Part shown: positions 16,168 through 24,109 of the stretch, one piece after another
Layout: each line of letters starts with the position of its first letter
Numbering within the stretch: the stretch's first letter is position 1
Origin: an uncultured Sphingomonadales bacterium
GTDB taxonomy: Bacteria; Pseudomonadota; Alphaproteobacteria; Sphingomonadales; Sphingomonadaceae
Assembly (NCBI GenBank): GCA_903911985.1
Contig: CAIWFP010000408.1
Location: forward strand, 1-25,285
Reading direction: 5' to 3'
Length of the DNA stretch: 25,285 nt
Program-made: the position numbers and the translations under genes
Notes under the pieces: model-generated
What the model saw: the letters and a program-made list of their open reading frames with translations, nothing else
Told to the model about the DNA's origin: nothing
The model's database searches: none

Positions 16168-16706
16168 TCACCTGTGCCGACCAGAATGAAATAGAGATGG
16201 ACCGGGTCAATCCGGCGAAACACGCCCTCTGCGACACCCTGATCGATCAGACGGCGATAGAATTCGATCACGCGGCCGACATAAAAATCCGAAATGCGCC
16301 GCGCCTCGTCCTCGGGCGAAGCCTCGATCAGGTGATGCAGCAGGCGGTCAAGATAAGGTGTCTTGGTATAGGTCGTGACGATGCCGCGCACATGCAGGCG
16401 CAGCTTATCCGTCGCCGACATTGTCATGTCGGCGAGGCCATTGATCTGCGTCACATAATGCGTCGAGCTATATTCCAGCAGGGCGGCGAGCAAGCCATGC
16501 TTGCTGCCAAAATGGTACTGCACAAGCGCCGCACTCATTCCCGACCGCGCGCCAACTTCAGCCTGCGAAAACTCGAGATTTGAACGCTCGCTCAGCAGTT
16601 CAGCCGTTGCATCAAGCAAGGCCTTTTTGGTGACTTCGTCCGTCCCGGTGCGGCTCGTCGGAGCGGACTCCTTGGGCTTTTTGGAACTGCCCGCACGTCC
16701 TGCCAT
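16014..16706 (-). CDS. TetR-family transcriptional repressor
   Basis: This 230-residue protein has an N-terminal TetR helix-turn-helix: LDATAELLSERSNLEFSQAEV then ARSGMSAALVQYHFGSKHGLL, at about 30-75. A helical ligand-binding domain with FYVGRVIEFYRRLID follows. Such repressors usually leave DNA on binding an acyl-CoA or pathway metabolite. The start is set at the ATG at 16706 because GAGGA lies six bases before it; the ATG two codons upstream touches the site directly, and a longer frame to 16775 has an atypical N-terminus. It is divergent from the acyl-CoA dehydrogenase gene, and a palindrome in that gap (16851-16870) recurs at 9387-9406. It likely represses itself, the dehydrogenase operon and the two divergent operons. 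Its last 154 bases overlap the HxlR gene on the opposite strand. Confidence 0.9.
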   Translation of the reverse strand: MAGRAGSSKKPKESAPTSRTGTDEVTKKALLDATAELLSERSNLEFSQAEVGARSGMSAALVQYHFGSKHGLLAALLEYSSTHYVTQINGLADMTMSATDKLRLHVRGIVTTYTKTPYLDRLLHHLIEASPEDEARRISDFYVGRVIEFYRRLIDQGVAEGVFRRIDPVHLYFILVGTGDHLVARRRLLEPIVGSAGFDSNFARSFGDELFNIVFCGVRAEAASSGDANA

Positions 16707-16850
16707 TGCCATTCCTCGCCTCAACCTGCCGCCTGGAATCTTGAACCAGCACTGAAACACCAGCGCAAAACGCATCTATGCTCACAAGCGGGGCGAGGGT
16801 GTCAACCCCAGCACAGCCGTCAAACGGGGCAATCGCACCAATTTGAATCG

Positions 16851-16870
16851 ATTTGACTGCTCATTCAATC
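16851..16870. promoter_or_regulatory. Palindromic operator, site 2 (putative TetR site)
   Basis: ATTTGACTGCTCATTCAATC contains the inverted repeat TTGACTG/CATTCAA (16853-16868, six of seven pairs). It shares 16 of 20 bases with the site at 9387-9406. An extra TTGA half-site precedes it at 16843-16846. It lies between the divergent tetR and acyl-CoA dehydrogenase genes, 69 bases before the latter's ATG, a normal place for an autoregulated TetR operator. Binding is inferred. Confidence 0.68.
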
Positions 16871-16939
16871 AAGCGTAACGGGCGTTATCCTCGCAGCGGC
16901 CGCCGTGGCCCGCGCATACCTCAGCTCCGGAGTCTGGCG

Positions 16940-18082
16940 ATGCTCAAGACCGCAAACCGTGCCATTTTCAGCGAAGAGCATGGCATCTTCCGTGACAGTG
17001 TCCGCAAGTTCTTCGACACAGCTCTTATCCCCAACCTCGACCGCTTCGAGGAAGAAGGTGTGTGCGATCGGGCGTTCTGGAAAGCCTGCGGTGAGGCCGG
17101 GATTGTCAGCCCGACCGTGCCCGAAGCCTATGGTGGTCTTGGCCTCAACTTCCTGTTCAACACAGTAATCACCGAAGAAATCAGCTACGCTGGCTCGTCC
17201 GCGGGAATCGTTCTGCAGAACGATGTCTGCACCGACTATTTCGTCCACTTCGGCACCGAAGAGCAAAAAGCGCGGTGGCTGCCGGGCATGGTGACCGGCG
17301 ATGTGATCGTCGCCATCGCGATGACCGAGCCAGGCACTGGGTCAGACTTGCAGGCCATCCGCACCACAGCGATCCGGCAGGGCGACGAATACGTCATCAA
17401 CGGCTCGAAGACCTATATCACCAACGGTGTTCAGGCTGACCTCGTCATTCTCGTCGCCAAGACGGATCCCACCGCCGGGGGCAAGGGCATCAGCCTGATT
17501 CTCGTCGAAACCAACCGCGAGGGCTACAAGGTCGGGCGCAAGCTCGACAAGGTTGGCCAGCGCTCGGGTGACACCGCCGAGCTGTTCTTCAACGATGTGC
17601 GTGTGCCCGTCAGCAACCTGCTCGGCCAGGAAGGGCGCGGTTTTGCCTGCCTGATGAACTCGCTGCCGCAGGAGCGGCTCTCCATCGCGGTGCTGGCGCA
17701 GGCCGGCGCGCAGCGTGCATTCGACGAGGCAGTCAAGTTCACCAAGGACCGCAAGGCGTTCGGCACGACCGTGTTCGATTTCCAGAACACGCGCTTCGAG
17801 CTCGCCGACATGGCGGCCAAACTTCAGGTCGGCTGGGTTCACCTTGATTGGGCAATCGCACGCCTTGTCGCCGGCGAACTCACCGCCGTCGAAGCTTCCA
17901 CGGCCAAACTCTGGCACAGCGAACTGCAGGGCGAGATCTGCGACCGCTCGCTGCAGTTGCACGGCGGCGCAGGCTACATGAACGAGTATCCGATCGCTCG
18001 CCTGTGGCGCGATGCTCGCGTCTCGCGGATCTATGGGGGCACCAGCGAGATCATGAAGGAAGTGATCGCACGCTCGATCTGA
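16940..18082 (+). CDS. Acyl-CoA dehydrogenase
   Basis: This 380-residue FAD enzyme introduces the alpha,beta double bond into an acyl-CoA, passing electrons to ETF. The N-terminal helical domain is followed by AMTEPGTGSDLQ (about 116-127), which binds FAD and substrate. The C-terminal part has LHGGAGYMNEYPIARLWRD and RIYGGTSEIMKEVIAR. The medium-chain base position has Gly (YGGT), while E245 in LPQERLSIA fits the alternative base of isovaleryl- and long-chain-type enzymes, favouring branched or bulky acyl chains. An in-frame extension to 16853 exists, but the ATG at 16940 has GGAG at seven bases. It is preceded by a putative TetR operator and followed by an SDR and a methylacyl-CoA racemase. 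Confidence 0.94.
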   Translation: MLKTANRAIFSEEHGIFRDSVRKFFDTALIPNLDRFEEEGVCDRAFWKACGEAGIVSPTVPEAYGGLGLNFLFNTVITEEISYAGSSAGIVLQNDVCTDYFVHFGTEEQKARWLPGMVTGDVIVAIAMTEPGTGSDLQAIRTTAIRQGDEYVINGSKTYITNGVQADLVILVAKTDPTAGGKGISLILVETNREGYKVGRKLDKVGQRSGDTAELFFNDVRVPVSNLLGQEGRGFACLMNSLPQERLSIAVLAQAGAQRAFDEAVKFTKDRKAFGTTVFDFQNTRFELADMAAKLQVGWVHLDWAIARLVAGELTAVEASTAKLWHSELQGEICDRSLQLHGGAGYMNEYPIARLWRDARVSRIYGGTSEIMKEVIARSI

Positions 18083-18152
18083 GCCGCGCGGCGCTTGACC
18101 AGCCCGGCCGCCGCAGCGGTGCGTCGGGCTTCTGATCAGGGAAGACGAGACC

Positions 18153-18931
18153 ATGGATATTTCCGGGATTGCCGCCGTTGTGACCGGCGGTGCCAGCGGC
18201 CTTGGCGAGGCGACTGCCCGCGCACTTTCGGCTGCAGGCGCGAAAGTCACCATTTTCGATCTCAACGAAGCGTCCGGCACGGCCATTGCGGCAGAGATTG
18301 GCGGCGCGTTTGCAGCCGTGACGTGACAAGCGATGACAGCGTTTCGGCGGGCTTTGCCCTGGCCCGCGCTGCGCATGGGCAGGAACGCATTCTGGTCAAC
18401 TGCGCCGGAACGTTGGCCGCGGCCAAGACCGCGGGGCGAGACCGCAAGACCGGGGATATCGTGCATTTTCCGCTCGATACATTCGAGCGCGTGATCCGCA
18501 TCAATCTCGTCGGCACCTTCCGCTGCATCGCCAAATCGGCCGCAGGAATGATCGCAATCGATCGTCTGGCCAATGGCGAGCGCGGCGTGATCATCAACAC
18601 GGCCAGCATCGCTGCCGAAGACGGGCAGATGGGACAGGCGGCCTATTCCGCGTCGAAGGGCGGCGTCGTCAGCTTGACCCTGCCGGTGGCGCGTGACCTT
18701 GCGGCTGAGGGCATTCGCGTCAATGCGATCTTGCCAGGGGTGTTCGATACGGCAATGATGAAGGGCGCGCCGGACAACGTGCGCGAGGCGCTCGCGGCAC
18801 AGATTCCTCATCCCAGCCGTTTCGGCGATCCGGCAGAATATGCCGATTTCGTGCTCGGCATGATCCGCAGCAGCTACCTGAACGGCGAAGACATCCGTCT
18901 CGACGGCGCCGTGCGCATGGGCGCGCGCTGA
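18153..18931 (+). pseudogene. HSD10-like SDR (3-hydroxyacyl-CoA dehydrogenase type), frameshifted
   Basis: The first frame runs from the ATG at 18153 (MDISGIAAVVTGGASGLGEA) and stops at the TGA at 18324-18326 after 57 codons. The SDR continues without loss in another frame from about 18320 as DVTSDDSVSAGFALARAAHG to RMGAR at 18931. One missing G in AAV-D-V-T would restore a full protein of about 259 residues. All motifs are otherwise intact: TGGASGLG, NCAG, the catalytic Ser in NTASIAAEDG and YSASK. This resembles type-2 3-hydroxyacyl-CoA dehydrogenase (17-beta-HSD10), which oxidises 2-methyl-3-hydroxyacyl-CoA and steroids. Its place between an acyl-CoA dehydrogenase and a racemase fits. The frameshift is either a recent mutation or a sequence error, since the rest shows no decay. 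The stop lies two bases before the next ATG. Confidence 0.88.
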
Positions 18932-18932
18932 G

Positions 18933-19979
18933 ATGGCGGGAGCACTTTCTGGATTTCGCGTGCTTGAATTCGCTTCGCTCGGACCCGGACCATTCTGCGG
19001 GATGATGCTGGCCGATCACGGCGCTGAAGTGATCGTAGCCTATCGGCCCGGCGGTGCGCCCGATCCGCGCGATCCGGTGTTTCGTTCGCGCAAGTTGGTC
19101 GAGATCGACATCAAGACAGCCGAAGGCCGGGCGCAGGCGATGGAGCTCGCCGCAACCTGCGATGCCGTTATCGAAGGCTATCGCCCGGGTGTGATGGAGC
19201 GCGCGGGGCTCGGCCCCGATGACCTGCTCGCGGTCAATCCGCGGTTGGTATATGGGCGGATGACTGGATGGGGCCAGTTCGGCCCCCTCGCCCCGACCGC
19301 AGGTCACGACATCAACTACATTGCGATTTCCGGCGCACTTGGCAGCTTTGGACGAGCGGGTGAGCGCCCGGTTGCTCCGCTCAATCTGGTTGGCGACTAT
19401 GGCGGCGGCGGGATGATGCTGGCGTTTGGCATCGTTACCGCTCTGCTCCATGCGTCGCGCACCGGCGAAGGCCAGGTGATCGATTGCGCGATGACCGATG
19501 GTTCGGCCGCGCTGATGGCACTAATCTGGGGCGCGCGGGCAACCTGGGGCTGGAAGGATGAGCGCGGTGTCAACATGCTCGACACCGGTGCGCACTTCTA
19601 CGAAACTTATGAGACGTCCGACGGGCTCCATGTCAGCCTCGGTCCGATCGAGCCGCAATTCTACAAGACCGCGCTGGGCTTGCTCGGGCTGGCTGACGAT
19701 CCGGATTTCGCCGCGCAAATGGACCAGGCCCGCTGGCCCCGGCTGAAAGAGAAGCTCTCAGAGGTGTTCCGCACACGGACGCGCGACGAGTGGACGGTAG
19801 TGTTCGAAGGCGCCGACGCCTGCTTCGCGCCGATACTGTCGCTCGATGAAGCCTACGCGCACCCACACAATGTCGCGCGCGGCACGTTCAGCGAGATCGA
19901 AGGGGTGCGGCAACCCTCCCCCGCACCACGCCTATCTCGCACGCCTGCTGCAGCACCGCAGCGGCCTTCCGCGCTCTAG
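18933..19979 (+). CDS. Alpha-methylacyl-CoA racemase (CaiB/BaiF family)
   Basis: This 348-residue CoA-transferase III family protein interconverts (2R)- and (2S)-2-methylacyl-CoA. It has the racemase catalytic set at positions one below those of the M. tuberculosis enzyme MCR: H125/D126 in GHDINY, D155 in GDYGGG and E240 in GPIEPQF. That separates it from true CoA transferases, which use a single Asp. The start ATG is two bases after the SDR stop, so the two are co-translated. Racemisation is needed so that acyl-CoA dehydrogenases, which take the 2S form, can degrade branched chains such as isoprenoid or sterol side chains. This is the best clue to the substrate class of the cluster. Confidence 0.92.
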   Translation: MAGALSGFRVLEFASLGPGPFCGMMLADHGAEVIVAYRPGGAPDPRDPVFRSRKLVEIDIKTAEGRAQAMELAATCDAVIEGYRPGVMERAGLGPDDLLAVNPRLVYGRMTGWGQFGPLAPTAGHDINYIAISGALGSFGRAGERPVAPLNLVGDYGGGGMMLAFGIVTALLHASRTGEGQVIDCAMTDGSAALMALIWGARATWGWKDERGVNMLDTGAHFYETYETSDGLHVSLGPIEPQFYKTALGLLGLADDPDFAAQMDQARWPRLKEKLSEVFRTRTRDEWTVVFEGADACFAPILSLDEAYAHPHNVARGTFSEIEGVRQPSPAPRLSRTPAAAPQRPSAL

Positions 19980-20083
19980 TGATGTCTTTCATGCCGGCTC
20001 ACCTTTACGCCGATCGCCGACAGCGGACCTGGAACGCCGAGGATCACGACCAGAGCCGCACGTTTACAAGGTAACATTCTGAA

Positions 20084-21487
20084 ATGTCGCAGTTGCCACA
20101 CCTAGCAGAGCCGATTGCCTCTTCGCGTTCGATCAACCCCGCGACGGGGCAGGAGATTGCGCGATACCCGTGGCATACTGATGGGGAGATCGAGGCGCGC
20201 CTTGCCGCGGCAGCCAAGGCGTTCGCCATCTGGCGCCAGACGCCGATTGCCCAACGCGTAACCGTGTTGGCGCAATTGGGCGCTATACTGAAGCGCGATT
20301 GCGGGGCTCTGGCTGAGTCCATAACGTTGGAAATGGGCAAGCCGATGGCACGCGCCAAGGGCGAAGTGCTGAAATGCGCTGCGCTGTGCGAATGGTATGC
20401 CGCGAACGCTGAGCGTTTGCTGGCGGACGAGCTGGTCGACCTTGGCAGCGACGGCAATGCCCGGGTCCGCTATGAGCCGATTGGCCTGGTGCTGGGGGTG
20501 ATGCCCTGGAATTTCCCACTCTGGCAGGTTCTGCGCGCGGCGGTTCCGGTCCTGGTTGCTGGAAATGGCTTCCTCCTCAAACATGCCGACAATGTGCAAG
20601 GCTCCGCCCTCGCGCTGGAAGCTGCATTTGCGCAAACCGATGCTCCAAAGGGCCTCTTTGCAAACCTCAACCTCTACCGCAGCCAATTGCCAAAGTTGAT
20701 CAGCGATCCACGTCTCGTGGGCGTATCCGTCACGGCAGGCGTGGCCGCCGGTTCGGCCATCGCGGCAGAAGCCGGGAGGAGCCTCAAGAAGTCGGTCCTT
20801 GAGTTGGGCGGGTCTGACCCCTTCATCGTATTGGCGGACGCCGATCTCGATCTGGCCGTACCGGCTGCCATTGAAGCACGCTTCCAGAATTCTGGGCAGG
20901 TTTGCATCGCGGGAAAGCGGATCATTTTAGAGGCACCGATAGCCGAGGCGTTCACCGCACGCTTTCTTGATGCAGCAAGCAAACTGCGGGTGGGCGATCC
21001 GCTTGATCCGGACGTCGACCTGGGTCCTCTCGCCCGCGCCCGGCAACGCGATGAACTCACAGCACAGGTCGAGCGCAGTGTGGCACTCGGTGCAAAGCTC
21101 CTCCTGGGTGGTAATACGCCCATAGGGCCTGGAGCCTTCTATCCGCCTACCGTGCTCGGTAATGTCACCTGTGACATGCCGGTCTTCACCGAGGAAACCT
21201 TTGGTCCGGTCGCGGCGTTGGTGATAGCTGCCGATGCAGACGACGCCATACGCCTCGCAAATACGTCAAATTTCGGGCTCAGCGGATCGCTTTGGTCCCG
21301 TGACGTCGCGCGCGCGCAGGTGCTCGCCGAACGAATTGAGACGGGAGGGTTGTTCATCAACAAGGTCGCCGTTTCAGACCCGCGTGTGCCCATCGGCGGA
21401 ATCAAGCAAAGCGGCTATGGCCGCGAACTTTCGCATTTCGGCATTCGCGAATTCACCAACGCCAAGCTCATCTGGGCTTCACGCTAA
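20084..21487 (+). CDS. NAD(P)-dependent aldehyde dehydrogenase (succinate-semialdehyde DH-like)
   Basis: This 467-residue aldehyde dehydrogenase oxidises an aldehyde to the acid. The catalytic C274 is in NSGQVCIAGKR and the general base E240 in ELGGSDP; PWNFPLW marks the nucleotide-binding region. All are intact. The overall pattern, with GGIKQSGYGREL near the end, is that of bacterial succinate-semialdehyde dehydrogenases, though the true substrate could be another small aldehyde. The gene stands apart from its neighbours: a 104-base gap upstream, a 100-base or longer gap downstream, and visibly lower GC with less regular third positions than flanking genes, which hints at separate acquisition. 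AAGG about 12 bases before the ATG is a weak ribosome site. Confidence 0.92.
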   Translation: MSQLPHLAEPIASSRSINPATGQEIARYPWHTDGEIEARLAAAAKAFAIWRQTPIAQRVTVLAQLGAILKRDCGALAESITLEMGKPMARAKGEVLKCAALCEWYAANAERLLADELVDLGSDGNARVRYEPIGLVLGVMPWNFPLWQVLRAAVPVLVAGNGFLLKHADNVQGSALALEAAFAQTDAPKGLFANLNLYRSQLPKLISDPRLVGVSVTAGVAAGSAIAAEAGRSLKKSVLELGGSDPFIVLADADLDLAVPAAIEARFQNSGQVCIAGKRIILEAPIAEAFTARFLDAASKLRVGDPLDPDVDLGPLARARQRDELTAQVERSVALGAKLLLGGNTPIGPGAFYPPTVLGNVTCDMPVFTEETFGPVAALVIAADADDAIRLANTSNFGLSGSLWSRDVARAQVLAERIETGGLFINKVAVSDPRVPIGGIKQSGYGRELSHFGIREFTNAKLIWASR

Positions 21488-21588
21488 GGTGGCCTTCGCG
21501 GTGCTTCACGGCATTGCATGTTCTGTGGCCTCGACGCGGAGAAGGTTTGTCGCGACCGAACCTCGTCCCCATCGACACATGCCTGATA

Positions 21589-24090
21589 GTGCGCTCTCAA
21601 TGCCCGAAAGAGGAACGAACCCTGTCCGCCGCTGACAAGTCGTATGCTCGTCTTTTCGGGCTCAGCACCGGCGTGCTAGCCTGCGTGCTGATCGGCTCGA
21701 TCGGGATGTCCGTGCCCAACGCCATCCCCGCCTATCTCGCCGCGCTCGGACTGGTGCGCCATTTCAGCGAGGCGCAGACCGGGCTGGTGGGCCTTGCCGA
21801 TATTGGCGGGATCACGCTGGGATCGTTTGGCTGCGCGGTGCTGCCGCAGCTCGTCAAGCGGCTGAACTGGCGGCGAACGATCCTCGTCGGGATGCTGCTC
21901 GCGCTCGTCGCCAATGCCTTGTCCGCTTTCGCGCCTTCGCTGCAGAGCCTGATGGCGCTGCGCGTGATCGCTGGCCTCGGCTGCGGCATGGCGATGGCGG
22001 TGGTTTACGCAGTGATGGCCGAGGGCGACGCGGCGCGCAATCTGGGCGTGTTCACAGTCGCGCAGCTTGGCATGGGCTGGCTTGCGGTGATGGCGATGGG
22101 CGCGGTTTCGGCGCAGTTCGGGGCTGCCGGACTGTTCGGGCTGATCACAGCGGCAACCATGCTGGCCGTGGCCGCGAGCAGCCTCGTGCCCCCGGCGACC
22201 ACGCGGCGCAGCCTTGCGCTCACCTCGGGCAAACCCGCTGTGGGCCGCGTTTCGGCGCTAGGCTGGGCGGGGATCGGCTCTGTCGTGCTGTTCTACTGCG
22301 GCGTCGTCGCGGTCTATTCCTACATCGTTTACATGGGCGCAGCATGGGGGGTGCCGCAGGCGGTGGCAGATAGCTCGGCGGCCTATGTGCTGTTCGCGGG
22401 CATGTTCGGCGGTGCGACGGCGGCGATCATCGGATCGCGCTTCGGGTTCGTTAAGCCGATGGTCACGGGCTTTGCCGGGCTGTTGGCGGCGACCGCCCTG
22501 TTCTTCCTCTATGCGCCGGTGCAGGGCTTCATCCCGCTGGCCATGCTGTTCGGGTTCTGCTTCAGCTTCGTGCTGAACTACCAGTTCGAAGCGGTGGTGA
22601 CGGTCGATCCCACCAGCAGCACGGCGATGTTCGTCAATGTGGCGGCGCTGGTCGGCTTTTCGGTCGGGCCTGCCATCGGCGGCGCGCTGGCAACGGCGGA
22701 CTTCCGCTTGGTCAACGGCACCGCGCTCTTGCTTATGGCTCTGTCCATGGCGGTCGTTCTGTGGACCGTGGCGCGCAGCCGCGCCAAGGACAAGCGCGCG
22801 ACGATCCCGCTCGCCGTCGCCAACACGCTGGTCGATCCGCGCGCCTATGCCGCGCATGACGGGATCGACGCGATCTTCACCGATCTGCGCGCGAACAACC
22901 CGCTCGGCCGTGCGCATCCGGACAAGTATGATCCATTCTGGGTCGCCACGCGCTATGCCGATATTCAGGAGATCGAGCGCAACACCGACGTCTTCTCCAA
23001 CGCTGCGGGATCGAGCATCCTGTTCGACCGCGCCTCGGTCGCCTACAGCATCGACGTGTTCGGTGAGCCCAACGTGACGCGCTCGCTGGTCGATATCGAC
23101 GGGCGCGAGCACAAGGATCTGCGAATGATCGCGTTTCCGCGCTTTGCGCCGAAATCGATCAAGGACTTAGAGGCAAAAATCCGCAGGATCGCGCGCGAAT
23201 CCATCGCGGAGATGCGCGCCCACGGCGGCGCTTGCGACTTTGCGCAGGATGTGGCCTGGGTCTATCCGCTGCGCGTGGTGATGGAAACGCTGGGCATCCC
23301 GCGCGAGGACGAAGCCTTCATGCTCCATACCGCGCACATGCTACATGCCGCGAACGACCCGGACATGAACACCAGCGGCACCGATGCAACCAGCGCCGAA
23401 GCCATGCGCATGATCGACGAAGGCATGAAAGACCTCCACGATTATTTCGAGAGCGCCACCCACCGCCTGCGCGCCGCGCCCGACGACACGCTGACCAGCC
23501 TGATTGCCAACGCGAAGGTCAACGGCGAATACCTGACGCCGCGCCAGCTCCATGGCTACTACACCATCGCTGCCACGGCGGGCCACGATACCACAGCCTT
23601 CACCACCAGCACATCGATGTGGGTGCTGGCGCAGCGGCCCGATCTGCTGGCGCGGCTCAAGGCCAATCCCGCCGATATTGCGCTGTTCGTCGAAGAAGCG
23701 ATCCGCTGGGCGACCCCGGTCAAGAGTTTCATGCGCACTGCGCTCGCCGATGTGACCGTGGCGGAGCAGCAGATCCGCAAGGGCGACTGGATCATGCTCG
23801 CCTATCAGAGCGCCAACCGCGACGAGGCCGTTTTCCTCGATCCTTTTACGTTCGACATTGATCGACCGCGTGTGACTAGCCTTACGTTCGGTACTGGCCC
23901 GCATGTGTGCCTTGGCCAGCATCTGGCGCGGATGGAAATGCGGGTGTTGTGGGAAGAGCTGCTGCCATTGCTGGCGGAAGTGAACCTCAACGGCACGCCG
24001 CGACGCACGATTTCGAACTTCGTCTGCGGGCCAAAGGATGTGCCGATCAACTATTGCTGGGAAGATGGGTTGGCCGAAGTCGCCGCCTGA
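21589..24090 (+). CDS. MFS transporter fused in frame to a CYP108-like cytochrome P450
   Basis: One open frame encodes about 833 residues. The first 400 form a complete MFS permease with about 12 membrane segments, from LFGLSTGVLACVLIGSIGM to LLLMALSMAVVLW. After only SRAKDKRA the chain enters a complete P450 (from about residue 405). The P450 has ATAGHDTTAF (I helix), EEAIRW (ExxR type) and FGTGPHVCLGQHLARMEM with haem ligand C774, and ends in NFVCGPKDVPI. These last two resemble CYP108 (P450terp). The P450 end of about 429 residues is full length. Soluble bacterial P450s need ferredoxin and reductase; none is in the window. Starts: GTG 21589 is given, but the best ribosome site (AGAGGA) points to a CTG at 21622, and TTG 21514 is also in frame. 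The junction resembles a lost ATGA overlap, so two separate genes remain possible. Confidence 0.88.
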   Translation: MRSQCPKEERTLSAADKSYARLFGLSTGVLACVLIGSIGMSVPNAIPAYLAALGLVRHFSEAQTGLVGLADIGGITLGSFGCAVLPQLVKRLNWRRTILVGMLLALVANALSAFAPSLQSLMALRVIAGLGCGMAMAVVYAVMAEGDAARNLGVFTVAQLGMGWLAVMAMGAVSAQFGAAGLFGLITAATMLAVAASSLVPPATTRRSLALTSGKPAVGRVSALGWAGIGSVVLFYCGVVAVYSYIVYMGAAWGVPQAVADSSAAYVLFAGMFGGATAAIIGSRFGFVKPMVTGFAGLLAATALFFLYAPVQGFIPLAMLFGFCFSFVLNYQFEAVVTVDPTSSTAMFVNVAALVGFSVGPAIGGALATADFRLVNGTALLLMALSMAVVLWTVARSRAKDKRATIPLAVANTLVDPRAYAAHDGIDAIFTDLRANNPLGRAHPDKYDPFWVATRYADIQEIERNTDVFSNAAGSSILFDRASVAYSIDVFGEPNVTRSLVDIDGREHKDLRMIAFPRFAPKSIKDLEAKIRRIARESIAEMRAHGGACDFAQDVAWVYPLRVVMETLGIPREDEAFMLHTAHMLHAANDPDMNTSGTDATSAEAMRMIDEGMKDLHDYFESATHRLRAAPDDTLTSLIANAKVNGEYLTPRQLHGYYTIAATAGHDTTAFTTSTSMWVLAQRPDLLARLKANPADIALFVEEAIRWATPVKSFMRTALADVTVAEQQIRKGDWIMLAYQSANRDEAVFLDPFTFDIDRPRVTSLTFGTGPHVCLGQHLARMEMRVLWEELLPLLAEVNLNGTPRRTISNFVCGPKDVPINYCWEDGLAEVAA

Positions 24091-24109
24091 CGCCGAAAGG
24101 GGTGCCTCC

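Noticed and set aside
16853..16881. Sigma-70 promoter TTGACT - 17 bp - TAACGG for the acyl-CoA dehydrogenase
   Set aside because: The -35 coincides with the operator, but the -10 matches the consensus poorly, so I do not list it as a promoter.
18280..18330. Programmed frameshift in the SDR
   Set aside because: No slippery heptamer or following stem-loop is seen; a single missing G explains it better.
17342..18811. 489-residue minus-strand open frame opposite the acyl-CoA dehydrogenase and SDR
   Set aside because: Shadow frame of low-complexity composition with no recognisable motif.
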